Below are positions 49,797-58,659 of a stretch of 64,000 nt of DNA, in pieces. Location of the stretch: NCBI RefSeq assembly GCF_000828475.1, contig NZ_AP014648.1, positions 806,001 through 870,000 of the forward strand, written 5' to 3'. The notes below the pieces were generated by a model. That model was not told where the DNA came from. It did no database searches and saw nothing but the letters and a program-made list of their open reading frames with translations. Each line of letters begins with the position of its first letter. Position 1 is the stretch's first letter. The stretch is from Methyloceanibacter caenitepidi (GTDB lineage: Bacteria; Pseudomonadota; Alphaproteobacteria; Rhizobiales; Methyloligellaceae). A program made the translations under genes and the position numbers.

Positions 49797-51173
49797 TTGA
49801 CCGACCAAGCCGAACATGACGTGCGGGTGACGCAGCAGCGCCGCGCTTGGCGTGCGCGTCAGGTCGCCAAGCGTGGGCTTCACGCTCTGACGGCGAAGCT
49901 ATGGTCGTCCTTCTGGCTGATCGTCATTGTCGCCGTGATAATGGCGAGCCTCGTGGCGCTGGGAGATCTGTCCGTCGGGTTGGCTCTGGCGTCCTTTGGC
50001 GGGTTCGTCGCGGCGGTGCTGCTGCTGCCTCTTCAGGATACGGACCAGGAGGAAGAAGCCGGCTTTGCCCCGTCGCCCACCGTCGACCGCAACCGCTCGC
50101 CCATGTCGGCGGTGATCGATGCTCTCCCAGACCCCGGCATCCTTCTGAGCCCAACAGGCCAAGTCGTCTTCTTCAATGCGCCGGCGAAGGGCCTCTTTTC
50201 ATCCTTGCGCGAAGGCAACCATATTTCCTCGTTGATCCGCGCGCCCGAGTTTCTCGACGCCGTAAGCGCGGCGCCGCGGAGTGGCCGGGCGGTGTCGGTG
50301 GTGTACGCCGAACGCGTGCCGGTCGGCCGCCGTGTAGAAGCCACCGTGGCGCCGCTGGGCCGGAAGGGCGAGCCGGATAGGGATATTCTGGTCTTGTTGC
50401 GCGATTTCACCGAAGGCGACCGCATTAATCAGATGCGGACGGACTTTATCGCCAACGCCAGCCATGAAATGCGCACGCCGCTTGCCTCGCTGCGCGGGTT
50501 TATCGAGACTCTGCAGAGTACGGCCAAGGAAGACGAGGCGGCTCGCGAACGGTTTCTGCCCATCATGGCGGAGCAGGCCGCCCGCATGACCCGACTGATC
50601 GACGCTCTCCTGTCGTTGAGCCGGCTCGAAATGAACGCGCATGTCCCGCCGAGCGACCTTGTCGATCTGAACGACGTTTTGGGCCATGCCCGCGACACGC
50701 TGGAGCCGATCGCGGCGGACAGCAACATGAGCTTGGAGGTCGAGCGCTTCGCCAAGCCCGCGATCGTGCGGGGGGATCGCGACGAACTTCTGCAGGTGCT
50801 TCAGAACCTCGTGCAGAACGCGCTCAAATACGGCCGTCCAAACGGCAGTGTACGGATCGAGGCCAAACACATTCCATCGCTCAACCAGCACACGAGAGGA
50901 CGCTTCGCGATCTCGGTGATCGACGATGGGCCCGGCATTTCGGCCGAACATCTGCCGCGCCTGACGGAGCGGTTCTACCGGGTCGATGTCGATTCGAGCC
51001 GTGAGAAGGGCGGAACGGGCCTGGGCCTTGCTATCGTGAAGCACATTCTCAATAGGCATCGCGGTGAATTGGCGATCGCCTCAAAGCCGGAGCAGGGCTC
51101 GACATTCACGGTCATGCTTAACGAGTCGCAGCCGGCCGGCGACATAGCGTCGTTGTCCACAGCCTCCAAATAG
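49797..51173 (+). CDS. phoR: Phosphate regulon sensor histidine kinase
   Basis: A 458-residue kinase that senses phosphate limitation through the PstSCAB-PhoU complex and phosphorylates PhoB. Two hydrophobic helices (about 40-62 and 62-80) anchor it. A PAS domain (about 100-200, VIDALPDPGILLSPTGQVVFFNAPA) leads to HisKA with His in FIANASHEMRTPLASLRGFIETL (about 220) and an ATPase domain (LVQNALKYGRPNGS, VIDDGPGISAEHLP, GGTGLGLAIVKHIL). The start codon is TTG at 49797 with SD AGGAGA, an unusual but supported start. It is placed before pstS with the same orientation, so the locus is phoR-pstSCAB-phoU-phoB. Confidence 0.93.
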   Translation: MTDQAEHDVRVTQQRRAWRARQVAKRGLHALTAKLWSSFWLIVIVAVIMASLVALGDLSVGLALASFGGFVAAVLLLPLQDTDQEEEAGFAPSPTVDRNRSPMSAVIDALPDPGILLSPTGQVVFFNAPAKGLFSSLREGNHISSLIRAPEFLDAVSAAPRSGRAVSVVYAERVPVGRRVEATVAPLGRKGEPDRDILVLLRDFTEGDRINQMRTDFIANASHEMRTPLASLRGFIETLQSTAKEDEAARERFLPIMAEQAARMTRLIDALLSLSRLEMNAHVPPSDLVDLNDVLGHARDTLEPIAADSNMSLEVERFAKPAIVRGDRDELLQVLQNLVQNALKYGRPNGSVRIEAKHIPSLNQHTRGRFAISVIDDGPGISAEHLPRLTERFYRVDVDSSREKGGTGLGLAIVKHILNRHRGELAIASKPEQGSTFTVMLNESQPAGDIASLSTASK

Positions 51174-51201
51174 AAAATCTATTATAGAACAGCAACTTGA
51201 G

Positions 51202-51230
51202 CTGTCATAATAGAGAATCATCAGCGTCAT
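51202..51230. promoter_or_regulatory. Candidate PHO box upstream of pstS
   Basis: CTGTCAT (51202-51208) and GCGTCAT (51224-51230), an imperfect copy, start 22 bases apart, i.e. two 11-base repeat units, about 110 bases upstream of the pstS start codon. CTGTCAT is the core of PhoB-binding sites, which normally repeat every 11 bases. The middle unit is poor. Confidence 0.55.
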
Positions 51231-51336
51231 AAAACAATGGTCGAGGGCAACTAGCGTGCCCATGAGCTGGCGGCGTAGGGCACGCTAGCGCAGGCGCTTA
51301 TCCAAGCGCCGACATCCAAGCCAAGGGAGTTCTATT

Positions 51337-52380
51337 GTGAACAGGTTTGCTATCGCAGCGTCGACGCTCGCCGTCGCCGCTCTCTGCACGGGCGGCCCCG
51401 CGCTGGCCCGTGATCAGGTTCAGATCGCAGGATCCTCGACGGTTCTGCCGTACGCGCAGATCGTTGCCGAGGATTTCGGTAAGACCTACTCCAAGTTTAA
51501 GGCGCCGGTCGTCGAGTCCGGTGGTTCGTCCGCTGGCCTGAAGCAGTTCTGCAAGGGCGTCGGCGAGGCCACGATCGACATCGCCAATTCCTCGCGTCCG
51601 ATCAAGGACAAGGAAATCGCGGCCTGTGCTGAAGCTGGCGTGAAGAACATCATGCCGGTCCGCTTCGGCTATGACGGCATCGTGTTCGCGACCGACGCCA
51701 AGTCGGACGCTTGGGCTCTCGAGCCGAAGGACGTTTACCTCGCTCTCGCCGAGGAAATCCCGGTCGACGGCAAGATGACGGCGAACCCGAACAAGACCTG
51801 GAAGGACGTGAACGACAAGCTTCCGGATTGGAAGATCGTTGCGTACATCCCGGGCGAGAAGCACGGCACCCGTGAAGTCTTCGAAGAGAAGGTTCTCGCG
51901 GTTGGTTGCGAAGCCGTTGGCGGCATGAAGGCGCATGAAGAAGCCGGCATGGACGAGAAGGCCGCTGAGAAAGCTTGCGTGAAGGTCCGCAAGGACGGCG
52001 GCGCGGTCGACATCGACGGTGACTACACCGAGACGCTGGCCCGCATTCAGTCCAATCCGGAAGGCGTCGGCGTCTTCGGTCTGTCGTTCTACGAGAACAA
52101 CACCGACAAGCTGAATGTCGCCACCATGAGCGGCATTGCGCCGTCCGTGGAGACGATCTCCTCCGGTGAGTACCCGGTCTCCCGCCCGCTGTTCTTCTAC
52201 GTCAAGAAGGACCACATCGGCGTGATCCCCGGTCTGAAGGAGTATGTCGAGTTCTTCACCAGCGAGAAGATGATCGGCCCAGACGGTCCGCTGGCCGACT
52301 ACGGTCTCGTCCCGCTGCCTGAGAACGAGCTCGAGGCTCTTCAGGAAGAAATCGAGGAGGGCAAGGTCCTCAGCATGTAG
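51337..52380 (+). CDS. pstS: Phosphate ABC transporter, periplasmic phosphate-binding protein
   Basis: A 347-residue exported binding protein. The signal peptide is about MNRFAIAASTLAVAALCTGGPALA (24 residues). The mature protein begins RDQVQIAGSSTVLPYAQIVAEDFGK, the phosphate-loop GSSTV motif of PstS, with the ligand-site segments VESGGSSAGLKQFCKGVGE and NSSRPIKDKEIAACAEAG, and GTREVFEEKVLAVGC near 190. Codon use is notably high in favoured codons (AAG, GAG, GTC), consistent with strong expression. Start is GTG at 51337 with SD AAGGGAG. Transcribed from the PHO-box promoter; separated from pstC by an 11-base-stem hairpin. Confidence 0.95.
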   Translation: MNRFAIAASTLAVAALCTGGPALARDQVQIAGSSTVLPYAQIVAEDFGKTYSKFKAPVVESGGSSAGLKQFCKGVGEATIDIANSSRPIKDKEIAACAEAGVKNIMPVRFGYDGIVFATDAKSDAWALEPKDVYLALAEEIPVDGKMTANPNKTWKDVNDKLPDWKIVAYIPGEKHGTREVFEEKVLAVGCEAVGGMKAHEEAGMDEKAAEKACVKVRKDGGAVDIDGDYTETLARIQSNPEGVGVFGLSFYENNTDKLNVATMSGIAPSVETISSGEYPVSRPLFFYVKKDHIGVIPGLKEYVEFFTSEKMIGPDGPLADYGLVPLPENELEALQEEIEEGKVLSM

Positions 52381-52412
52381 TGCTGACGATCTCGCCTGAC
52401 TAAAGCCAAGTC

Positions 52413-52445
52413 GGGGGAGCGGCGCGCAAGCGGTGCCGCTCCCCC
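52413..52445. repeat. Hairpin between pstS and pstC
   Basis: Arms GGGGGAGCGGC (52413-52423) and GCCGCTCCCCC (52435-52445), 11 perfect pairs, loop of 11 bases, no T-run. Hairpins at this place are commonly used to stabilise the pstS part of the transcript, giving more PstS than membrane subunits. Confidence 0.7.
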
Positions 52446-52505
52446 GGCCGGCCCTTGAGACAGGGCTGCCTAGATCGAGAATTGCCGACCGAGGGGGGTC
52501 GCCGG

Positions 52506-53978
52506 GTGTCTACTCTTACGATACTTGCCATACTCATTGGTTTAGGCATCTTTGCCTATTTCATCGGCCGCATGCGCAGCATCCAGGTCTGTGGCGGTGA
52601 GCAGCGCACGCTCCACTCGCGTCCAACCTACCACGGGTACTACCTCGCCAGTCTGACCGTCCTGCCGGCAATTATCCTGCTTGCCGCCTGGGGCGTCGCG
52701 GAACGGCCCGCAACCCGGTACATCGCCATGCAGGAGCTCGGGCCGCAGGTGCTGAAGGGCACGGATGCCGAGAAGGCGCTGGCCATGAGCGTGGTCGATT
52801 CAATCGCCGACGGCCTGCCCGAGCTTACCCCCGAAGAAGATGAGGTCCTGCGCAAGGCCCGGCTCGGATTCGTCACCACCTCGGATGCGCGCGACGTTTT
52901 GGGCCGGCACGGCGTCGTTCTCGGGTCCGATCCCGGGCGGAACGTAATCGCGGCCGCCGACGAACTGGCTTCGGCGCGCGCGACCAGCCGCATCATGCTG
53001 CCTATCGCCTGTTTTGCTATCGCGGCGCTCGGTTTCGCCTGGGGCTACTCACGCATCCGTCCGGGGCTACGCGCCCGCAACATCACCGAGTCGGTGATGC
53101 GCTCGGGGCTATTCCTGGCATCGACCGTTGCGGTGCTCACGACCGTCGGCATCGTCCTGTCGGTGCTTTTCGAGACCATCCACTTCTTCCAATTCGTGTC
53201 GCCGTTCGACTACTTTTTCGGGACGGTTTGGGATCCCCGCTTCGCGACGGTCGGCAAGGCGGAAGGCCAGTTTGGCCTCCTCCCGCTCCTGTGGGGCACC
53301 CTGTTCATCTCGGCGGTCGCGCTCTTGGTCGCCGTGCCGGTCGGCCTCTTCGCCGCGATCTACATGTCCGAATATGCCGGATCGAAGGTGCGCGCCTTCG
53401 CCAAGCCCTTGCTTGAGATTCTCGCGGGTATCCCGACCATCGTGTACGGCTTCTTCGCCCTGACTGTCTTCGGTCCGCTGCTTCGCGACCTCGGGTTCAA
53501 TATCGGGCTCGATATCTCAGCCTCCAGCGTGCTGACCGCCGGCATCGTCATGGGCGTCATGATCATCCCCTTTGTGTCCTCGCTGTCCGACGACATCATC
53601 AACGCGGTGCCGCAATCGCTCCGCGAGGGGTCCTACGGCCTCGGGGCGACTCAGTCGGAGACGATCAAGAAGGTCATCTTGCCGGCGGCGTTGCCCGGCA
53701 TCGTCGGCGCCGTGCTCCTAGCGGCGTCACGCGCCATCGGCGAGACCATGATCGTCGTGCTGGCGGCCGGCATCGCCGCCAACCTGACGCTCAACCCACT
53801 CGAGCCGGTCACAACGATCACCGTGAAGATCGTCAGCCAGCTCACCGGCGACCTTGAGTTCAACAGCCCACAGACCCTGGTGGCCTTCGCCCTGGGCCTC
53901 ACGCTGTTCGTCATCACCTTGGCGCTCAACGTCTACGCCCTCTACATCGTGCGCAAATATCGGGAGCAGTACGAATAA
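52506..53978 (+). CDS. pstC: Phosphate ABC transporter permease PstC (with long N-terminal extension)
   Basis: A 490-residue permease. E. coli PstC has 319 residues; here an extra N-terminal region of about 190 residues contains helices at about 3-22, 40-60 and 160-180 and a soluble insert (about 70-155, PQVLKGTDAEKALAMSVVDSIADGLPELTPEEDEV). The transporter core follows, with GTLFISAVALLVAVPVGLFAAIYMSEYA near 265 and the EAA loop REGSYGLGATQSETIKKVILPAALPGI near 375. The start is GTG 52506 with SD GAGGGGGG; the open frame begins at 52455. The stop overlaps the pstA start (TAATG). The long type is common in alphaproteobacteria. Confidence 0.92.
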   Translation: MSTLTILAILIGLGIFAYFIGRMRSIQVCGGEQRTLHSRPTYHGYYLASLTVLPAIILLAAWGVAERPATRYIAMQELGPQVLKGTDAEKALAMSVVDSIADGLPELTPEEDEVLRKARLGFVTTSDARDVLGRHGVVLGSDPGRNVIAAADELASARATSRIMLPIACFAIAALGFAWGYSRIRPGLRARNITESVMRSGLFLASTVAVLTTVGIVLSVLFETIHFFQFVSPFDYFFGTVWDPRFATVGKAEGQFGLLPLLWGTLFISAVALLVAVPVGLFAAIYMSEYAGSKVRAFAKPLLEILAGIPTIVYGFFALTVFGPLLRDLGFNIGLDISASSVLTAGIVMGVMIIPFVSSLSDDIINAVPQSLREGSYGLGATQSETIKKVILPAALPGIVGAVLLAASRAIGETMIVVLAAGIAANLTLNPLEPVTTITVKIVSQLTGDLEFNSPQTLVAFALGLTLFVITLALNVYALYIVRKYREQYE

Positions 53979-55285
53979 TGACCGACCAGACCGCCTCCCT
54001 CGCGTCCTTCACGGGCGAAGAAGCTCAGAAGAAGCTGCGCAAGCGGCATCGGGCCGAACGCCGGTTTCGCGCCTACGGGATTGCCGCGATCCTGTTCGCC
54101 CTTGCCTTCTTGTGCTTCCTGTTCGGGTCGATCTTCAGCCAAGGCTGGTCCGCCTTCCTGCAGACCTCCATCAAGCTGCCGGTCCAGTTCAGCCAGGAGG
54201 TGATTAATCCCTCCGGCAATCCGGACGCAGAAGATGAGATCTTCCGCGCCAACTACGTCAAGCTGGCGCGTGTAGCGCTCTATAAGGAACTCGGCGTCGA
54301 CGCCGACAATCGCAAGGAGCGCCGGGCCGCCAACGATCTCTTGTCCCGCGGCGTCGACGTCCAGCTTCGTGACATGGTCTTGCGCGACCCGTCGATCATC
54401 GGCAAGACCGAGGATGTCTGGCTCCTTGCAAGCGACAACGCCGACGCGCTGCTAAAGGGGTCAATCGACCGCGAGACGCCGAGCGATCGCCGCGCGATGA
54501 GCGATCAGCAGGTCGCATGGATCGACCAACTCGTCGACAACGGCGACATGAAGAAGCGCTTCAACACTGGCCTGTTCCTGAACGGCGCCTCGAGCAGCCC
54601 GGAGACCGCCGGTCTCGGCGTCGCGCTCATCGGCTCCTTCTTCATGATGCTCACGGTGGTTTTGCTGGCGGTGCCTTTGGGCGTGTGCGCGGCGCTCTAC
54701 CTCGAGGAGTACGCCCCCAAGGGCAAGATCGCGGACACGATCGAGGTGAACATCAACAACCTCGCGGCCGTCCCGTCCATTGTGTTCGGTCTTCTCGGCC
54801 TCGCGGTGTTCATCAATTTCTTCGGACTACCGCGATCGGCGTCTCTTGTCGGCGGTCTCGTGCTGACGCTCATGACGCTGCCGACCATCATCATCACGAC
54901 GCGCGCCGCCATTCGCGCGGTGCCCCCGTCGATCCGCGAGGCGGCGCTTGGCGTCGGCGCGTCCAAGATGCAGTTGATCGGACACCACGTCCTACCATTG
55001 TCCTTGCCAGGCATTCTGACCGGGACGATTATCGGACTCGTGCAAGCGTTGGGTGAAACCGCCCCGCTCCTGATGATCGGTATGGTCGCCTTCGTGGTGG
55101 AATACCCGACGACTCCCCTCGAACCCGCGACGGGCCTGCCGGTGCAGATCTACATGTGGGCATCGTCGGCGGAGCGCGGTTTCGTGGAGCGCACCGCCGG
55201 TGCGACCATGGTTTTGCTGGCCTTCCTGATCGTCATGAACAGTTTGGCTGTGTATCTACGCAACAGGTTCGAACGCAAATGGTAA
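53978..55285 (+). CDS. pstA: Phosphate ABC transporter permease PstA (with DUF3333-like N-terminal domain)
   Basis: A 435-residue permease, about 140 residues longer than E. coli PstA because of an N-terminal extension (about residues 1-190). A first helix ([25 protein letters not shown]) is followed by a periplasmic helical domain ([31 protein letters not shown]). The core has the permease helices with [21 protein letters not shown] and the EAA loop [28 protein letters not shown] near 330. Start overlaps the pstC stop by one base; the pstB gene starts 14 bases after the stop. Confidence 0.94.
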   Translation: MTDQTASLASFTGEEAQKKLRKRHRAERRFRAYGIAAILFALAFLCFLFGSIFSQGWSAFLQTSIKLPVQFSQEVINPSGNPDAEDEIFRANYVKLARVALYKELGVDADNRKERRAANDLLSRGVDVQLRDMVLRDPSIIGKTEDVWLLASDNADALLKGSIDRETPSDRRAMSDQQVAWIDQLVDNGDMKKRFNTGLFLNGASSSPETAGLGVALIGSFFMMLTVVLLAVPLGVCAALYLEEYAPKGKIADTIEVNINNLAAVPSIVFGLLGLAVFINFFGLPRSASLVGGLVLTLMTLPTIIITTRAAIRAVPPSIREAALGVGASKMQLIGHHVLPLSLPGILTGTIIGLVQALGETAPLLMIGMVAFVVEYPTTPLEPATGLPVQIYMWASSAERGFVERTAGATMVLLAFLIVMNSLAVYLRNRFERKW

Positions 55286-55299
55286 AGGGGACCGAAGCT

Positions 55300-56148
55300 A
55301 TGGAGGCGAAGGTGGAAGACAGGCCTGCTACGACGGTCGAGCAGCCCGCCGAGCCGAAGGAGATGGGCGACGCCGCTCCTTCCGCACTTGGTGAGCTGAA
55401 GATGAAGGCGACGGACGTCAACCTCTGGTACGGCGAGAAGCAGGCACTGTTCGACGTCAACCTCGAGATCTTCGGTCAGTCGGTGACGGCCCTGATCGGT
55501 CCCTCCGGTTGCGGCAAATCCACATTCCTGCGGTGCCTCAACCGCATGAACGATGTGATCGATATCTGTAAGGTGAAGGGCGACATTCGCCTCGACGGCG
55601 AAGACATCTATGCACCGGAGGTCGACCCGGTGCAGCTTCGCGCACGCGTCGGCATGGTGTTTCAAAAGCCGAACCCCTTCCCGAAGTCGATCTATGAGAA
55701 CGTCGCCTACGCGCCGCGCCTGCACGGCCTTTGCGCCACCAAGGCTCAAATGGACGAGGTCGTCGAGACCAGCCTCATCAAGGCGGGTCTTTGGGAAGAA
55801 GTGAAGGATCGGCTGGACGCGCCGGGCACCGGCCTTTCGGGTGGTCAGCAGCAGCGTCTTTGCATCGCTCGGGCCATCTCCGTGAACCCGGAAGTCCTTC
55901 TGATGGACGAGCCTTGTTCCGCTCTCGACCCCATTGCGACGGCGACAATCGAAACGCTCATGGATGAGCTTAAGGAAAATCTCTGCATCGCGATCGTGAC
56001 CCACTCGATGCAGCAGGCCGCACGTGTATCCCAGCGTACGGCATTCTTCCATCTCGGCAAGCTCGTCGAGGTGAATGATACGTCTACGATCTTCACCAAT
56101 CCGTCCGATCAGCGCACCCAAGACTACGTCACTGGTCGCTTCGGTTGA
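55300..56148 (+). CDS. pstB: Phosphate ABC transporter ATP-binding protein
   Basis: A 282-residue ABC ATPase. Walker A is [21 protein letters not shown] (about residue 65), the Q-loop [26 protein letters not shown] near 120, the signature [18 protein letters not shown] near 180, and Walker [14 protein letters not shown] near 202, with the H-loop [15 protein letters not shown] near 232. All PstB-specific residues are intact. I start at ATG 55300 (MEAKVEDR) with SD GGGG; an ATG at 55279 overlapping the pstA stop and longer open frames exist. The N-terminal 35 residues are a Glu/Pro-rich tail peculiar to this lineage. Confidence 0.94.
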   Translation: MEAKVEDRPATTVEQPAEPKEMGDAAPSALGELKMKATDVNLWYGEKQALFDVNLEIFGQSVTALIGPSGCGKSTFLRCLNRMNDVIDICKVKGDIRLDGEDIYAPEVDPVQLRARVGMVFQKPNPFPKSIYENVAYAPRLHGLCATKAQMDEVVETSLIKAGLWEEVKDRLDAPGTGLSGGQQQRLCIARAISVNPEVLLMDEPCSALDPIATATIETLMDELKENLCIAIVTHSMQQAARVSQRTAFFHLGKLVEVNDTSTIFTNPSDQRTQDYVTGRFG

Positions 56149-56174
56149 TATCGGCGCTCAGGAGTCCGCCCCCC

Positions 56175-56909
56175 ATGGAACAACAGAACGAACATACCGT
56201 CCGGTCCTACGAGGAGGAACTGTCTCTCCTCAACAACAAGATCGCCAAGATGGGCGGGCTTGCGGAGAAAGTCCTCGGACAGTCCTTTGAAGCGTTGGAC
56301 CGCCGCGATCCGGATCTCGCCGCCAATACGATCGGCGAGGACGAGGAGATCGATCAGCTACAGCGCGAGATCGAAGAGCAGGCGGTGATCATGATCGCCC
56401 GCCGGCAGCCGATGGCTTACGACCTCCGGCAGATCATGGCCGCCTTGCGGATCTCGACCGATCTGGAACGGATCGGCGACCTCGGCAAGAACATTGCCAA
56501 ACGCGCGGTCGCGGTCGTGACCGAGCAGCAGCCCAAGCAGCTGATGCTGGGTTTGAAGCATATGGGTGAGCTCTCGCTGAGCCAGCTCAAGGACGTTCTG
56601 GACGCCTTCATCGAGCGCGACGCCGAACGCGCGCTGAACGTCTGGTACAAGGATGAAGAGATCGATTCGATGTACAACTCGCTGTTCCGCGAACTCCTCA
56701 CCTACATGATGGAGGATCCGCGGAACATCGGACTTTGCACGCATCTGCTTTTCGGCGCGAAGAACATCGAACGGGTCGGCGACCATGCGACCAATATTGC
56801 GGAGACCGTGTACTATCTTGTGCATGGACGGCCGATCACGGATCAGCGTCCGAAAGGCGATACGACAAGTTCGACGGCGTACACGTCGTTGCGAAGCTCG
56901 ACCTTCTAA
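56175..56909 (+). CDS. phoU: Phosphate uptake regulator
   Basis: A 244-residue protein of two three-helix bundles with the metal-binding E(D)xxxD motifs, seen as GEDEEIDQLQREIEEQAVIMIARRQPMAYDLRQIMAALRISTDLERIGDLGKNIAKR (about 55-115) and KDEEIDSMYNSLFRELLTYMMEDPRNIGLCTHLLFGAKNIERVGDHATNIAE (about 160-215). It connects PstB and PhoR and shuts off the regulon in high phosphate. Start is ATG 56175 (MEQQNEHT) with SD AGGAG. It lies between pstB and phoB. Confidence 0.95.
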   Translation: MEQQNEHTVRSYEEELSLLNNKIAKMGGLAEKVLGQSFEALDRRDPDLAANTIGEDEEIDQLQREIEEQAVIMIARRQPMAYDLRQIMAALRISTDLERIGDLGKNIAKRAVAVVTEQQPKQLMLGLKHMGELSLSQLKDVLDAFIERDAERALNVWYKDEEIDSMYNSLFRELLTYMMEDPRNIGLCTHLLFGAKNIERVGDHATNIAETVYYLVHGRPITDQRPKGDTTSSTAYTSLRSSTF

Positions 56910-56924
56910 CTGGGGGTGTGCGTC

Positions 56925-57632
56925 ATGAACGCGGGAGCAAAGGTGCTGGTTGTCGAGGATGAAGAGCCTCTTGCTCTTTTGCTTCGCTACAATTTGGAGG
57001 CCGAAGGCTTTTCCGTCGATGTCGTGCATCGCGGCGACGAGGCCGAAGTGGCGATTGCGGAAAATTCACCAGACCTCATTGTCCTCGATTGGATGCTGCC
57101 GGGCCTGTCCGGGCTCGAGCTTTGCAGGCGGCTGCGAACGGGCAAGGAGTCCCGAACGATACCGATCATTTTGTTGACGGCGCGCAGCGAAGAGAATGAC
57201 CGTATCCGCGGCCTAACGACCGGCGCGGACGACTATGTGGTCAAGCCGTTCTCGCTGCCCGAATTGATGGCGCGCGTGCGGGCCATCCTCCGCCGGACCA
57301 ACCCGGAGCGGATTGCCTCCGTGCTTTCCGTCGGCGATATCGAGCTCGATCGCGACTCTCACCGTGTCACGCGAAACGGCCGCCAGGTCCATCTGGGTCC
57401 GACGGAGTTCCGCCTCTTGGAGTTTCTCATGCAGAGCCCCGGCCGCGTCTTCAGCCGCGCGCAACTCCTGGATGGCGTTTGGGGGCGGAATGTCTATGTC
57501 GACGAACGCACGGTGGATGTGCATATCGGCCGCCTGCGCAAGGCCATGATGCGCGGAAGCGAGCGCGATCCGGTTCGCACCGTGCGGGGCGCGGGCTACG
57601 CATTTTCGGACAAGCTGGAAGAGACGGTTTAG
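56925..57632 (+). CDS. phoB: Phosphate regulon response regulator
   Basis: A 235-residue OmpR-family regulator that activates PHO-box promoters when phosphorylated. The receiver has DEEP near residue 13, phospho-acceptor Asp in DLIVLDWMLPGLSG (about 54), and Lys in DDYVVKPFSLPE near 105. The winged-helix output domain (about 130-230) contains LGPTEFRLLEFLMQSPGRVFSRAQLLDGVWGRNVYVDERTVDVHIGRLRKAM and the terminal RTVRGAGYAF. Start is ATG 56925 with SD GGGGG. It closes the seven-gene locus and is followed by a terminator. PhoR and PhoB are thus at opposite ends of the pst genes. Confidence 0.95.
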   Translation: MNAGAKVLVVEDEEPLALLLRYNLEAEGFSVDVVHRGDEAEVAIAENSPDLIVLDWMLPGLSGLELCRRLRTGKESRTIPIILLTARSEENDRIRGLTTGADDYVVKPFSLPELMARVRAILRRTNPERIASVLSVGDIELDRDSHRVTRNGRQVHLGPTEFRLLEFLMQSPGRVFSRAQLLDGVWGRNVYVDERTVDVHIGRLRKAMMRGSERDPVRTVRGAGYAFSDKLEETV

Positions 57633-57691
57633 GCCCGCACCGGTGTGCCGGGCGCTCCCGGAGCAATTGATAGCCGTGGCCGCCAAGAAGA

Positions 57692-57716
57692 AAGGCGCCG
57701 GTCGTCCCGGCGCCTT
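57692..57716. terminator. Bidirectional terminator between phoB and gcrA
   Basis: Ten-base stem AAGGCGCCGG (57692-57701) with CCGGCGCCTT (57707-57716), loop TCGTC. Weak pyrimidine tails follow on both strands (TCTATC plus; TCTTCTT minus). It lies 60 bases after phoB and 40 bases after the gcrA stop, between the convergent genes. Confidence 0.65.
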
Positions 57717-57756
57717 CTATCGAATCTCGAACAGAGATTGTTCTTGGAAGAGAGGC

Positions 57757-58269
57757 TCAGCCAGTGGCTGAGCGCTTCTCCCGCCGCCGCGATTGAACCG
57801 GCTGAAACGCCATGCGGGCATGATGCTCACAGTAAGGCGATAGGCCGGTCTTCTTGCGCCCGCAAAAGTGGAACCCTTCCTCGGTCGGGTCGCCGATTGG
57901 CCATTTGCACATCGACTCCTTCAGCGTGAGGATGGTGGCGCGCTCATGCAGCGGGATCACCAGTTCCTCGACAGGAGCCGGCGCAGGAGCCGCCTCGTAT
58001 TCTTCTTCGTAGGTCGGCTTCAGCGCGACGTTGCCGCGCGTGCCGAAAGTGATGGAAGGCGCCCTGTTTTGCCGGGGTGCCTGCGTGCGTCTCGGGCGCG
58101 GAACGCTGGACCGCGAGCTGGTCGCGCGTCCCGACAATCCGAGCCGATGCACTTTGCCGATAACCGCATTCCGGGTCACTCCGCCTAAGCGCCCCGCAAT
58201 CTGGCTCGCGCTCAGTCCTTCGGACCAGAGCTTCTTCAGCAGTTCAACTCTTTCGTCAGTCCAAGCCAT
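57757..58269 (-). CDS. gcrA: GcrA cell-cycle regulator
   Basis: A 170-residue alphaproteobacterial cell-cycle factor that binds the sigma-70 RNA polymerase and activates promoters with CcrM-methylated GANTC sites. The N-terminal 45 residues (MAWTDERVELLKKLWSEGLSASQIAGRLG-GVTRNAVIGKVHRLGL) are the DNA-binding helix-turn-helix. A basic linker follows, and the C-terminal sigma-binding block is ESMCKWPIGDPTEEGFHFCGRKKTGLSPYCEHHARMAF with its four conserved Cys/His positions. It is convergent with phoB. Five GANTC sites lie in the upstream region, two within 32 bases of the start codon. Confidence 0.95.
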   Translation of the reverse strand: MAWTDERVELLKKLWSEGLSASQIAGRLGGVTRNAVIGKVHRLGLSGRATSSRSSVPRPRRTQAPRQNRAPSITFGTRGNVALKPTYEEEYEAAPAPAPVEELVIPLHERATILTLKESMCKWPIGDPTEEGFHFCGRKKTGLSPYCEHHARMAFQPVQSRRREKRSATG

Positions 58270-58304
58270 AATTTCGGCCTCCTCAGTTTGGACTCAGATT
58301 CCAC

Positions 58305-58330
58305 CCGTCGTTAGCGACGGCATTTTTTTT
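58305..58330 (+). terminator. Terminator-like hairpin upstream of gcrA
   Basis: CCGTCG (58305-58310), loop TTAG, CGACGG (58315-58320), then CATTTTTTTT. It is oriented for a plus-strand transcript, though no plus-strand gene lies just upstream, only the antisense of gcrA. It may terminate antisense transcription or, in the minus-strand mRNA, form a leader hairpin. Confidence 0.5.
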
Positions 58331-58614
58331 GCAATACTCGGATTTACTGCTGAGAAATGACCGCTCGGGAGTCCACCGTGCCTACGACATCTGGTAGCCG
58401 AACGATTATTACCCTACTAAGGCCGGTAGGAACCGACAAGCGTCCGCCACGCTTGTGTGCCTCGTTTTCCACCGGAACGATTGGATTCTGCCATCACTCC
58501 GCGCGAAGCACAAACCCGAGGCTGAATAGAAGCGTGGAGAACCGTTGGATAAGCGGGTCATAAGGACAGATTGACTCAAGTGTGGTGCAGACCTAACACT
58601 CTGACACTGCTTGC

Positions 58615-58641
58615 TGCCGCCCGTTGGCGGCACTTTTGTTT
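58615..58641 (+). terminator. Terminator-like hairpin in the argD leader
   Basis: TGCCGCC (58615-58621), loop CGTT, GGCGGCA (58626-58632), then CTTTTGTTT. It lies 28 bases before the argD start codon. In a leader transcript it could act as an attenuator; alternatively it ends a short upstream RNA. No leader peptide rich in Arg was seen. Confidence 0.5.
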
Positions 58642-58659
58642 CAAGAACACGGAAGTTTC

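Larger units (their letters stand above)
58270..58659. other. Divergent intergenic region between gcrA and argD
   Basis: 390 bases without a supported gene. It holds five GANTC methylation sites (58291, 58297, 58369, 58484, 58573), a hairpin plus T-run near the gcrA side (58305-58330) and another near the argD side (58615-58641). A short open frame at 58357-58563 lacks an SD and any recognisable product. Promoters for gcrA and argD must be here. Confidence 0.55.

Noticed and set aside
58357..58563. Small gene between gcrA and argD
   Set aside because: No SD, no conserved features, composition not different from the intergenic background.
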